Source: Undibacterium sp. Jales W-56
GTDB lineage: Bacteria; Pseudomonadota; Gammaproteobacteria; Burkholderiales; Burkholderiaceae_D
DNA: 64,000 nucleotides
NCBI RefSeq assembly: GCF_025548535.1
Contig: NZ_JAJLQW010000001.1
Location: forward strand, 310,001-374,000
Direction: 5' to 3'
The translations under genes and the position numbers were made by a program. How positions within the stretch are numbered: position 1 is the stretch's first letter; the number at the start of each line of letters is the position of its first letter. Positions 57,281 through 64,000 of this stretch are shown here, in pieces. Under the pieces are notes generated by a model that was given only the letters and a program-made list of their open reading frames with translations, ran no database searches and had not been told where the DNA came from.

Positions 57281-58228
57281 TTAGTCCACCAGCGCTGCTA
57301 TCGGCGCCGGTTTATGTCTGTCATCAGCCGCACACATAGGAAAACCCAGTTTCTCGCGCGAGGCGTAATATGCCGCCGCAACTGCACGCGACAGATTCCG
57401 AATCCGGCCGATGTATGCAGCGCGCTCAGTCACCGAGATCGCCCCGCGTGCATCCAGCAGATTGAAGGTGTGTGCGGCTTTCAGGATCATTTCATAGGCA
57501 GGCAAAGCCAGCGATTTTTCCGTTATGTCCAGCAGACGCTTGGCTTCGGCTTCGTAATTTGTGAACAGCGAGAACAGGAAATCGGTGTTCGAATATTCAA
57601 AATTGAAGGTCGATTGCTCGACTTCGTTTTGATGGAATACATCGCCATACGACAGGCGCACGGTCTTGCCGTTTTCTTCACGTTCGGTCCAGACCAGGTC
57701 GTAGACGTTTTCCACACCTTGCAAATACATTGCCAGACGTTCGATACCGTAAGTGATTTCACCCAGGATCGGTTTGCAATCGAGGCCGCCGACTTGCTGG
57801 AAGTACGTGAATTGCGTGACTTCCATGCCGTTCAGCCAGACTTCCCAGCCTAGTCCCCAGGCGCCCAGGGTCGGGTTTTCCCAGTCGTCTTCGACGAAGC
57901 GGATATCGTTTTGCCGCAAGTCCAGGCCCAGTGCCTTCAGCGAGCCGAGGTAGAGGTCGAGAATGTTTTCCGGCGCGGGCTTTAATACGACCTGGTATTG
58001 GTAATAGTGTTGCAGACGGTTAGGGTTTTCGCCATAACGACCATCCTTAGGGCGGCGGGACGGTTGCACATACGCAGCGCGCCAGGGCTCCGGTCCGATC
58101 GCCCGCAAGAAGGTGCCGGTATGCGAGGTGCCAGCGCCGACTTCCATGTCATAAGGCTGCAGCAAGGCGCAACCCTGGGCGTCCCAGTATTCTTGCAGTG
58201 TGAGGATGATTTGTTGAAATGTCAGCAT
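57281..58228 (-). CDS. glyQ: Glycyl-tRNA synthetase alpha subunit
   Basis: 315 residues from the ATG at 58228 ([20 protein letters not shown]), the standard start; the longer frame to 58282 is not conserved-looking. Class II motifs: [51 protein letters not shown] and [15 protein letters not shown]-type motif 3 ([21 protein letters not shown]). It catalyses glycine activation with GlyS. Confidence 0.97.
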   Translation of the reverse strand: MLTFQQIILTLQEYWDAQGCALLQPYDMEVGAGTSHTGTFLRAIGPEPWRAAYVQPSRRPKDGRYGENPNRLQHYYQYQVVLKPAPENILDLYLGSLKALGLDLRQNDIRFVEDDWENPTLGAWGLGWEVWLNGMEVTQFTYFQQVGGLDCKPILGEITYGIERLAMYLQGVENVYDLVWTEREENGKTVRLSYGDVFHQNEVEQSTFNFEYSNTDFLFSLFTNYEAEAKRLLDITEKSLALPAYEMILKAAHTFNLLDARGAISVTERAAYIGRIRNLSRAVAAAYYASREKLGFPMCAADDRHKPAPIAALVD

Positions 58229-58355
58229 GTTGGTGTTCCGCTCTTGATGATGGCGTTGGACGACGCAGAGTAAAGTTTGCACAACCTTAGATTTTAGCGG
58301 GTTTTAGGTCCGAGAGGCGAATTTGCTTGCGTAGAGGCGGCGTCATCAAACCCCG

Positions 58356-58396
58356 CAAAATAGAAGAGGCAGCAGCCGATCTGGGTGCCACCTCTT
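58356..58396 (-). terminator. Possible terminator of the DUF805 gene
   Basis: On the minus strand AAGAGG...CCTCTT (58396-58391 with 58369-58364) closes an imperfect GC-rich hairpin and is followed by CTATTTTGC. Confidence 0.45.
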
Positions 58397-58442
58397 AACT
58401 CAATTGCTGTGTGAAGCTTATATTGCTGTAGTTACATCGGTT

Positions 58443-58946
58443 TTACATCGTTTTTGGACAGGAACCATACTGGTTTTCTGCGGGATGGCTGTCGGACGCC
58501 AGGAACACAATAAGGATGATCCAGCCGACCACAGGGAGCAGGGCAATCAGCATCCACCGCGCACTGCGTCCGGTATCGTGCAATCGTCTTCCAGTTACCG
58601 CCAATCCCGGAATCAAGGTTCCCAACGCATACAAACCGCCGAGCAGTCCGGTGCTACTGCCAAAACTGGATGTGCCTGTAATATTGTCCACGATGGCAAG
58701 CCCAATGGAAATCAAAAAAGTGAACAGCAAATAGAACCAGTATTCCTTGCGGCGCGAGCGGCCATCGAAGATCGCGTATTTTTTTAGCGCCATGACGTAC
58801 CAGTCAAACGCATTGCCGGTGTCGTCGGCCAAGGTGGATGAGGCGGAGGCCGCTGCGGTTTTTGCTTGCGCTGCACCGCAGTGCGGGCAGGTGACAGCGG
58901 TTTCGTGGATTTCTTTACCGCAAGCTCGACAAAATACCATGCTCAT
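58443..58946 (-). CDS. Zinc-ribbon DUF805 membrane protein
   Basis: 167 residues. N-terminal zinc ribbon with two CxxC knuckles ([21 protein letters not shown]), a short Ala/Ser linker, then a DUF805 membrane domain: WYVMALKKYAIFDGRSRRKEYWFYLLF, four helices and TGRRLHDTGRSARWMLI. Its function is unknown. AAGGA precedes ATGAGCATGG. The ribbon is nearly identical to that of the next gene, joined there to a different membrane domain. Confidence 0.9.
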   Translation of the reverse strand: MSMVFCRACGKEIHETAVTCPHCGAAQAKTAAASASSTLADDTGNAFDWYVMALKKYAIFDGRSRRKEYWFYLLFTFLISIGLAIVDNITGTSSFGSSTGLLGGLYALGTLIPGLAVTGRRLHDTGRSARWMLIALLPVVGWIILIVFLASDSHPAENQYGSCPKTM

Positions 58947-59033
58947 TTTTTCTTCCTTAAATTAGATGTCTGAATGTGTGGACTGCACTATTTTTGCTGG
59001 CGCTTTTTGCAGAAATCGTCAGCATCTTTGATA

Positions 59034-59348
59034 TCAGGTCCAGAGATTGATTTTATTGCCTTCGCTATCGGTAAAACTGCCGGTAACGATGATAACGAAA
59101 TCAATTAATACCCAAATCCCGAAACCGCCGAGAGTGAGTATTTGCAGAATGCCGGTCCCGATTTTTCCTACATAGAACCGGTGTATGCCCAGAAAACCCA
59201 GAAAGAAGCACAGTAAGGCAGCAGGCAATATGCGTTTGTCTGTCGTGCTTTGGTTTGGTGGCGTTCCTTGTTGAGCGCCGCAATAGGGGCAGCTAAGCGC
59301 TGTCTCGTGTATTTCTTTTCCGCAGCCGCGACAAAAAACCATGCTCAT
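59034..59348 (-). CDS. Zinc-ribbon TM2-domain membrane protein
   Basis: 104 residues from the ATG at 59348, with AGGAG about 8 nt upstream. Zinc ribbon [21 protein letters not shown], then a TM2 domain: [48 protein letters not shown], two helices with the conserved GxHRFYxG turn. Function unknown. It is upstream of the DUF805 gene on the same strand (87 bp gap), so the two are probably cotranscribed. Confidence 0.9.
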   Translation of the reverse strand: MSMVFCRGCGKEIHETALSCPYCGAQQGTPPNQSTTDKRILPAALLCFFLGFLGIHRFYVGKIGTGILQILTLGGFGIWVLIDFVIIVTGSFTDSEGNKINLWT

Positions 59349-59705
59349 TTGTTCTCCTGATCGATTGGTAATGGTAAAGACGCAAAGGGAAAACCTGCAA
59401 CGTCCATTTAAAGAGAAAGCAGATAGCATGGTTAGTATTGCTAATTTATCTTTCTACGCTAACAATTCTACGAGAGAACTTGTTACATTGAAACAGCCAG
59501 GTGGAAATATCTGTGTTTTTTCGTCAATTGATGATTTTGCCTGCCAGGGCCTGGTGAATTCAGGACTGTCGTTTTGCGGCATGATCGGATCACAAGTTGA
59601 ACTTGTGATATCGATCAATGTCCGATGAATGCTTTGCCATCAATGAGAGTGCAATGAGTATTCAACTGGATCGTGTCAATAACCGTGTAATGAATTGAGG
59701 TAGAA
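59349..59705. other. Divergent intergenic region without a confident gene
   Basis: 357 bp between the TM2 gene and the plus-strand secreted protein. A 66-codon frame at 59428-59628 (plus) lacks a good ribosome-binding site and family resemblance. Nothing else is recognised. Confidence 0.45.
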
Positions 59706-60485
59706 ATGGCTGTCAACCGTATATCAAAAATATCGTCCCTCGCTATCCTGTGGACTACGCTGTGCGCCAGCTCCACGCTGGCACATGCCGATGGCTTAAG
59801 CGACCTGAAAGCGGCACTCGCCAGATTGCAAGGCCCCGCCGCCGTCAAGGCAGTATTGGAGGCCAAGACCTGGAGCAAACAGGGCGAAGGTAAAGATGCA
59901 GAAGAAAAAAACGGCGTCGCCAATGTCTTCATCGAAGAAGGCCAACGCGGCTTGCACATTCATTACAGTAAAGAATTGCTGGCCAAACTCGATACCGAAG
60001 AACTTGCCAAAGAAAAAGATCCCAAAGTAAAGACACCGACCCTGTCTGCATTGAAGGAAATCAATTCCAGCGAGCTGCGTCCGCTGATCTATGCCGCAGG
60101 CAGCTTGTCGCGCGCAGTCGAGAAAGCGAATTTCAAAAGCGAAAAAGTCGATACCTTCAACGGCAAGCCAGCCCGTCTGTTGAGCTTTGATCTGTCGATC
60201 GACAAGATCAGCGAAAAAGACCGTAAATACGTCAAAAAATATGAAGGCAAACTCGATATCTGGGTCGCCGCCGACGGCACACCGCTGGCCAGTCGCCAGC
60301 ATGAAAGCGTATCCGGTCGCGCTTTTGTAGTGATCAGCTTTGAATCGACGAACGATGATGACCAAATCTATGCGCAAGTCGGCGAACGTTTAGTCACGAC
60401 CCGCAGAGAAAGCAAGAGCAGCGGATCGGGTGCCGGTGAGAGGGGCGAGTCGCGGACTGTCAAAACCTTGCAATTGCAGTCTTGA
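59706..60485 (+). CDS. Secreted protein of unknown function
   Basis: 259 residues with a signal peptide (about 1-28, ending STLAHADG). The mature protein is Lys/Glu/Ala-rich, with GLHIHYSKELLAKLDTEELAKEKD, FNGKPARLLSFDLSIDKISEKDRKYVKKYEGKLDIWVAADGTPLASRQHES and a Ser/Gly-rich tail. The latter stretch (reporting on a quantity, then IWVAADGTP) resembles outer-membrane lipoprotein-carrier-like beta domains, but I do not recognise a family. GAGG lies shortly upstream. It is monocistronic. Confidence 0.75.
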   Translation: MAVNRISKISSLAILWTTLCASSTLAHADGLSDLKAALARLQGPAAVKAVLEAKTWSKQGEGKDAEEKNGVANVFIEEGQRGLHIHYSKELLAKLDTEELAKEKDPKVKTPTLSALKEINSSELRPLIYAAGSLSRAVEKANFKSEKVDTFNGKPARLLSFDLSIDKISEKDRKYVKKYEGKLDIWVAADGTPLASRQHESVSGRAFVVISFESTNDDDQIYAQVGERLVTTRRESKSSGSGAGERGESRTVKTLQLQS

Positions 60486-60714
60486 AATTAGTCGGCGCTT
60501 TTTGTAAATTCAATTTACTCCGAAATGCGTTTGCTAGTGAGTAGATGGCATAGTTGAATCGTGTCAAATTGCCGATCAATTCTGTGAACGCATTGCGGCC
60601 GCTTAAGTGTGGACGCTGCTGGTCATCGCAATGAAATAATGGCCTTATGGTATTGAGGCGGACTACTTTTAGACAAAAGTCGGATTGACCTCTGATATTT
60701 TTAAGGAACTGAAC

Positions 60715-61110
60715 ATGCAAGCTCATCTCAGAATCGCCCGCCCGGTCAGCGACCTACAATTTGCCAAAACCATGTATTGCCAAGGATTGCAGCTAAGTGT
60801 CATCGGTGCGTTTGAGGATCATCAGGGATTCGATGGCGTCATGCTCGGTCGCGCTGGAATGCAGTATCACTTTGAATTCACCCATTGCAAAACACAGCCG
60901 GTGCGCGCGCAGCCGACAGCGGAAGATCTGATCGTATTTTATCTGCCGGATAATCACGAATGGATAACGAGCTGCGCGAGAATGCTGACAGCAGGATTTC
61001 AACAAGTCGCCGCATTCAATCCTTATTGGGATCTTAAGGGAAGAACTTTTGTTGATGCTGATGGATATCGTGTGGTATTGCAGAACGCGAGATGTGCGAT
61101 TATTGCGTGA
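60715..61110 (+). CDS. VOC-family (glyoxalase/bleomycin-resistance fold) protein
   Basis: 131 residues from the ATG at 60715 (AAGGA 7 nt upstream). beta-alpha-beta-beta-beta module: LRIARPVSDLQFAKTMYCQGLQLSVIGAFEDHQGFDGVMLGRAGMQYHFEFTHC, then ...DLKGRTFVDADGYRVVLQNA. Possible metal ligands are the His/Glu of YHFEFTH and the late region. Probably a small-molecule-modifying enzyme; the substrate is unknown. Confidence 0.85.
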   Translation: MQAHLRIARPVSDLQFAKTMYCQGLQLSVIGAFEDHQGFDGVMLGRAGMQYHFEFTHCKTQPVRAQPTAEDLIVFYLPDNHEWITSCARMLTAGFQQVAAFNPYWDLKGRTFVDADGYRVVLQNARCAIIA

Positions 61111-61186
61111 TGATTTGAAGTAGAAAGCGAACGACAACAATAACCAGTCTGGATTAAATTTAATTAATGAAAAATGAGGTAGGTAC

Positions 61187-62353
61187 ATGCAGATAAAAAA
61201 ATGCATCGTTCTTTTTTTCGGACTCGCTTTACTTTTCAGCGAGGTTTCTCAATCCTTGGCGCAAACGACGAGTCCGGTCGAATCACCGCAGTCGCAAAAT
61301 AAACTGACACAATCGGAAGTGCTGCTGGCAGAAAAAATTAATTTGCTGCTGCGAGAGAAGTGTGAGCAGGATAAATTTTCTGGTGCAATATTAATTACCA
61401 AAGGAGATCAGCTAGTCACCGAGGGTGTGTGCGGCCAGGCAAGCAAACGCTATCATGCCGCCAATAATATTGAGACTAAATTTAATATTGCGTCGATCGG
61501 GAAGATGTTCACGGCGGTCGCTATCGCGCAATTGATGGAAGCAGGCAAGCTTTCTTACGACGATAAATTGAGTCGCTATGTGGATGCAAGTTGGTATCCG
61601 AAGGATATTCTTGACAAAGTCACGATACGTCAGTTGTTATCGCACCGCTCCGGCTTTGGCGATATGCTTTCAGAGCATATTGTGTACGCGCCCTACATTA
61701 AATTAATCTTCCTGCGGGAGCTGTCAGATTACAAGTCTTTGTTACAGGGCGATAAACTGAAATTCGAACCAGATAGTAATTTTAATTACAGTAATACGGG
61801 GACTTTTTTATTGGGGCTGGTGATCGAGAAGGTTTCTGGAGAAAACTTCTTTAGCTATATTCGCGAGCATATCTATAAGCCTCTTGGTATGCTGAATTCC
61901 GATAGCTATTTTAGGGACGAGCCCGTGGACAATATCGCGACAGGCTATATGTCTACACCCAAGGCACCGGATTTTTCAAAAGAAAACAATTTTTATATTC
62001 CTCTCCGAGGTACTCCCTTTGGCGCAGGCTATTCGACGGTACATGATTTGTGGCGGTTCACCTCCGCACTACTTGCTGGGAAATTGATTAAAAATGATAC
62101 GCTTCAATTACATTGGACTGACTACAGCAATGGACAAAATCCCGGCGGTCGCCCTTATGGCCTTGGGTTTCAGGTCTGGAGTAGCGCTTTAGGGAAAGTG
62201 GTCGGACACTCTGGTAGTTTGCGAGGCGTTGCGGGTAACATGGCGATGTACTTAGATAGCGCTTACACCGTTATTGTCTTGTCGAATTATGACTCGTCCG
62301 GATATTTGCCCGAGCTGGTGGAGGACTTGATCAGTCAGGCGAACGGCAAATGA
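61187..62353 (+). CDS. Serine beta-lactamase-like hydrolase (class C/PBP type)
   Basis: 388 residues. Signal peptide about 1-26 (ending SLAQ). Active-site S103-IG-K106 in NIASIGKMFTA, Y201-S-N203 in NFNYSNTG and H341-SG in VVGHSGSLRG, the motifs of the AmpC/esterase/D-peptidase superfamily. It may be a D,D-peptidase, esterase or related enzyme; AmpC-type resistance is not implied, since KTG is replaced by HSG. Secreted to the periplasm. Monocistronic. Confidence 0.9.
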   Translation: MQIKKCIVLFFGLALLFSEVSQSLAQTTSPVESPQSQNKLTQSEVLLAEKINLLLREKCEQDKFSGAILITKGDQLVTEGVCGQASKRYHAANNIETKFNIASIGKMFTAVAIAQLMEAGKLSYDDKLSRYVDASWYPKDILDKVTIRQLLSHRSGFGDMLSEHIVYAPYIKLIFLRELSDYKSLLQGDKLKFEPDSNFNYSNTGTFLLGLVIEKVSGENFFSYIREHIYKPLGMLNSDSYFRDEPVDNIATGYMSTPKAPDFSKENNFYIPLRGTPFGAGYSTVHDLWRFTSALLAGKLIKNDTLQLHWTDYSNGQNPGGRPYGLGFQVWSSALGKVVGHSGSLRGVAGNMAMYLDSAYTVIVLSNYDSSGYLPELVEDLISQANGK

Positions 62354-62398
62354 GAGTGCTCCAGTACCTGAATCAAACCGAGTCAGCGCCATAACGAA

Positions 62399-62431
62399 AA
62401 AAGCCACTTGCGATCAATACAAATGGCTTTT
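62399..62431. terminator. Bidirectional terminator between hydrolase and leucine-dehydrogenase-type gene
   Basis: Stem AAAAGCCACTTG / CAAATGGCTTTT (one mismatch) with a 9-nt loop between two convergent genes, T-rich on both strands. Confidence 0.75.
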
Positions 62432-62491
62432 CAAAACTTTCGTTTTCACTGACTTACATTCGTCCAAATTCGCGGCGAACGATGCTCGTTA

Positions 62492-63523
62492 CTAACTCTT
62501 AAATTTCGCCTCGGCGATCCGGTCCGCCACAACGCTGGTTGGCAAGCCCTCTGCATCGGCACGGGCAAATACTTCTGCCAGGGTGTCGCCGATACGACGT
62601 ACATGCGCGTCCATGCCGTCTTCCGGCGTGTTCAGATATTCGTAGCAGACTTTGATGATGCCGCCGGCGTTGATGACGAAATCCGGTGCGTACAGGATGC
62701 CCTTTTGGCGGCAGGCTTCGCCGATGTCGGCAGTGGCTAGCTGGTTGTTGGCGGCACCGGCGACGATCCTGGCTTTCAGGCGCGATAGGGTGTCCGGGTT
62801 CAGGGTTGCGCCGAGCGCGCAGGGGGCGTAGATGTCGGCTTGCACATCGTAGATCGCATCGATACCGACGACGCTCGCTCCGAACTCTTCTTGCGCGTGT
62901 TTGAGTGCGGCCTGATCGATGTCCGCGACCACGAGTTTAGCGCCGGCTTCATGCAGGCGGCGGGCGTAGTCGTAGCCTACATGACCGAGACCTTGCAGCG
63001 CGACTGTCAGGCCGTCAAAGCTGTCGCGTTTGAGCTGGTGCTTCACCGCCGCCTGCGCGCCGACGAAGCAGCCGAGTGCGGTGTACGGCGACGGATCGCC
63101 ACGGTCACCGAGACCGGCGACGAATTTGGTTTTGCTGGCGACATTGGCCATGTCGGCTGGGCTGGTGCCGACATCTTCTGCGGTGACATAACGGCCGCCG
63201 AGGCGCTCCAGGGCTTCTCCCAGGGCTTCAAACAGGGCCGGTGTTTTGCCGGTTTTCGGGTTGCCGATGATGACGCTCTTGCCGCCGCCGATAGGCAGGC
63301 CGGCTACGGCGTTCTTATAGGTCATGCCGCGCGACAGGCGCAGTACGTCGCGTACCGCTTCGGCTTCGCTGGCGTAGTTCCACATGCGGCATCCACCCAT
63401 TGCCGGGCCGAGTTTCGTGTTGTGGACGGCGATGATGGCTTTGAGGCCGGATTTGGCTTCTGAGGCAAAGACGACTTGTTCGTGGTCGTCAAAATTGATT
63501 TCGTTAAATACAAAAGCGGTCAT
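62492..63523 (-). CDS. Leucine/branched-chain amino acid dehydrogenase
   Basis: 343 residues, shorter than glutamate dehydrogenase and matching the Leu/Phe/Val dehydrogenase size. Substrate domain with [33 protein letters not shown] (Lys70 and catalytic Lys82) and a Rossmann domain with [30 protein letters not shown]. It deaminates a branched-chain amino acid to the keto acid with NAD. The exact substrate is not fixed. It lies 240 bp from the CRISPR array, on the other strand. Confidence 0.9.
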   Translation of the reverse strand: MTAFVFNEINFDDHEQVVFASEAKSGLKAIIAVHNTKLGPAMGGCRMWNYASEAEAVRDVLRLSRGMTYKNAVAGLPIGGGKSVIIGNPKTGKTPALFEALGEALERLGGRYVTAEDVGTSPADMANVASKTKFVAGLGDRGDPSPYTALGCFVGAQAAVKHQLKRDSFDGLTVALQGLGHVGYDYARRLHEAGAKLVVADIDQAALKHAQEEFGASVVGIDAIYDVQADIYAPCALGATLNPDTLSRLKARIVAGAANNQLATADIGEACRQKGILYAPDFVINAGGIIKVCYEYLNTPEDGMDAHVRRIGDTLAEVFARADAEGLPTSVVADRIAEAKFKS

Positions 63524-63736
63524 GCTTATGGCTCCGCGCGGTGGTGATCATGTGTCCCGATAAGGCGAATGATGACGTGCCGCAAAAAAGTTGAGTTAAA
63601 AAATGGTCAGTCAGTACAGCAAGGTCTTGCTGGTCATGGGCAGCGATGTGGTGCTGCCGACAACGGGCGGTGATTGTGTCACGCGGGTGCGAGTATAGGC
63701 GATAGGGGGCGGAAACTCAAATGGCGAAATTATTAT

Positions 63737-63752
63737 GATAATGGTTATTATC
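63737..63752. promoter_or_regulatory. Perfect palindrome upstream of the CRISPR array
   Basis: GATAAT-GGTT-ATTATC. The words are Fur-like, but the 4-bp gap differs from the 1-bp gap of the Fur 7-1-7 core. It lies 9 bp before the first repeat, in the otherwise gene-free, AT-rich flank 63524-63761. Confidence 0.35.
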
Positions 63753-63761
63753 TTAGCGGAA

Positions 63762-64000
63762 GTTCCGGTCAGAGCACATATCCCAATCTGCTAAACTTCT
63801 TTTGTTCGCCGTTCTCGGATGGTTCAGGTTCCGGTCAGAGCACATATCCCAATCTGCTAAACTTTTGCTCTTTGCCGTGTCGATGCTGCGTCGGTTCCGG
63901 TCAGAGCACATATCCCAATCTGCTAAACTTGATGCTCGCCACGGAAGATCGTGACCTCAGTTCCGGTCAGAGCACATATCCCAATCTGCTAAACTATCCA
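63762..64000 (+). CRISPR. CRISPR array, left end (type II-C-like repeat)
   Basis: Four identical 36-bp repeats start at 63762, 63828, 63894 and 63960, a period of exactly 66, with three 30-bp unique spacers and the start of a fourth. The repeat begins GTTCCGGTCAGAGCACATAT and ends CCCAATCTGCTAAACT; there is no strong internal palindrome. Length and spacer size fit type II. The array continues beyond the right edge. No cas gene is in the 64 kb to the left. The repeat end TGC-TAAACT is a candidate extended -10 on the plus strand. Confidence 0.97.

Noticed and set aside
59428-59628. Plus-strand frame of 66 codons upstream of the secreted protein gene
   Set aside because: Weak start context and no recognisable domain; too little to call a gene.
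61187-62353. Class C beta-lactamase giving antibiotic resistance
   Set aside because: SxxK and YSN are present but KTG is replaced by HSG and overall motifs fit the wider serine hydrolase family, so resistance cannot be claimed.
63727-63752. Fur box before the CRISPR array
   Set aside because: The half-sites look right but the 4-bp spacing does not match the Fur 7-1-7 core; kept only as a palindrome.
63762-64000. CRISPR repeat of 37 bp
   Set aside because: The first three spacers all start with T, which would extend the repeat, but the base after the fourth repeat is A, so the repeat is 36 bp.

Overview
The window looks like chromosomal DNA of a betaproteobacterium, most likely in or near the Oxalobacteraceae/Burkholderiales. 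Evidence: the order glyQ-glyS-gmhB-plsC-YgjP peptidase-gloA, the amgK-murU cell-wall recycling pair divergent from lptD-surA-pdxA-rsmA, the AhpC/AhpD pair, a hemP-bfd-tonB iron cluster and protein sequences of betaproteobacterial type. No rRNA or tRNA gene was recognised, no intact transposase is present, and nearly everything is housekeeping or envelope metabolism.

Layout. 1-1.6 kb: an FHA-domain protein (cut by the left edge) coupled to a secreted trypsin-like protease. 2-5.3 kb: yajC-secD-secF. 5.4-9.8 kb: two-gene RND efflux system. 10-12.6 kb: cytochrome b561, two YceI proteins and a MarR regulator in one direction behind a palindromic operator. 12.9-15.8 kb: purB, a GST and bacterioferritin. 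15.9-17.5 kb: Fur-boxed hemP-unknown-bfd-tonB. 17.8-25.8 kb: a heptad-repeat periplasmic protein, psd, ahpC-ahpD, an SPFH protein, an RpiR regulator, an FMN glutamate-synthase-like enzyme, a mini membrane protein and a collagen-like lipoprotein. 26.5-32 kb: mnmA-nudJ and the transhydrogenase operon pntAA-panD-pntAB-pntB, with panD sitting inside it. 32-35 kb: membrane protein, TssQ-like lipoprotein and Ser/Thr kinase. 35.3-39.3 kb: arginase and ornithine cyclodeaminase opposite an Lrp regulator, then a degenerate HD-GYP protein. 39.6-52 kb: ubiH-pepP, murU-amgK, lptD-surA-pdxA-rsmA, pgi and a micro-ORF behind a perfect inverted repeat. 52-58.2 kb: gloA back to glyQ. 58.4-63.5 kb: two zinc-ribbon membrane proteins, a secreted unknown, a VOC protein, a serine beta-lactamase-like hydrolase and a leucine-dehydrogenase-type enzyme.

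The right edge holds the start of a CRISPR array (36-bp repeat, 30-bp spacers, four repeats visible). The repeat ends in an extended -10-like TGCTAAACT at the same position as the intrinsic promoter of Neisseria type II-C repeats, so each repeat may be its own promoter. No cas gene lies in the window.

Other notable structures are a MITE-like family of about 205 bp with terminal inverted repeats (two full copies and one truncated), a MarR-type operator overlapping an extended -10, a Fur box at hemP, an OxyR-like half-site at ahpC, and a perfect 14-bp inverted repeat straddling the promoter of a 38-residue membrane peptide.
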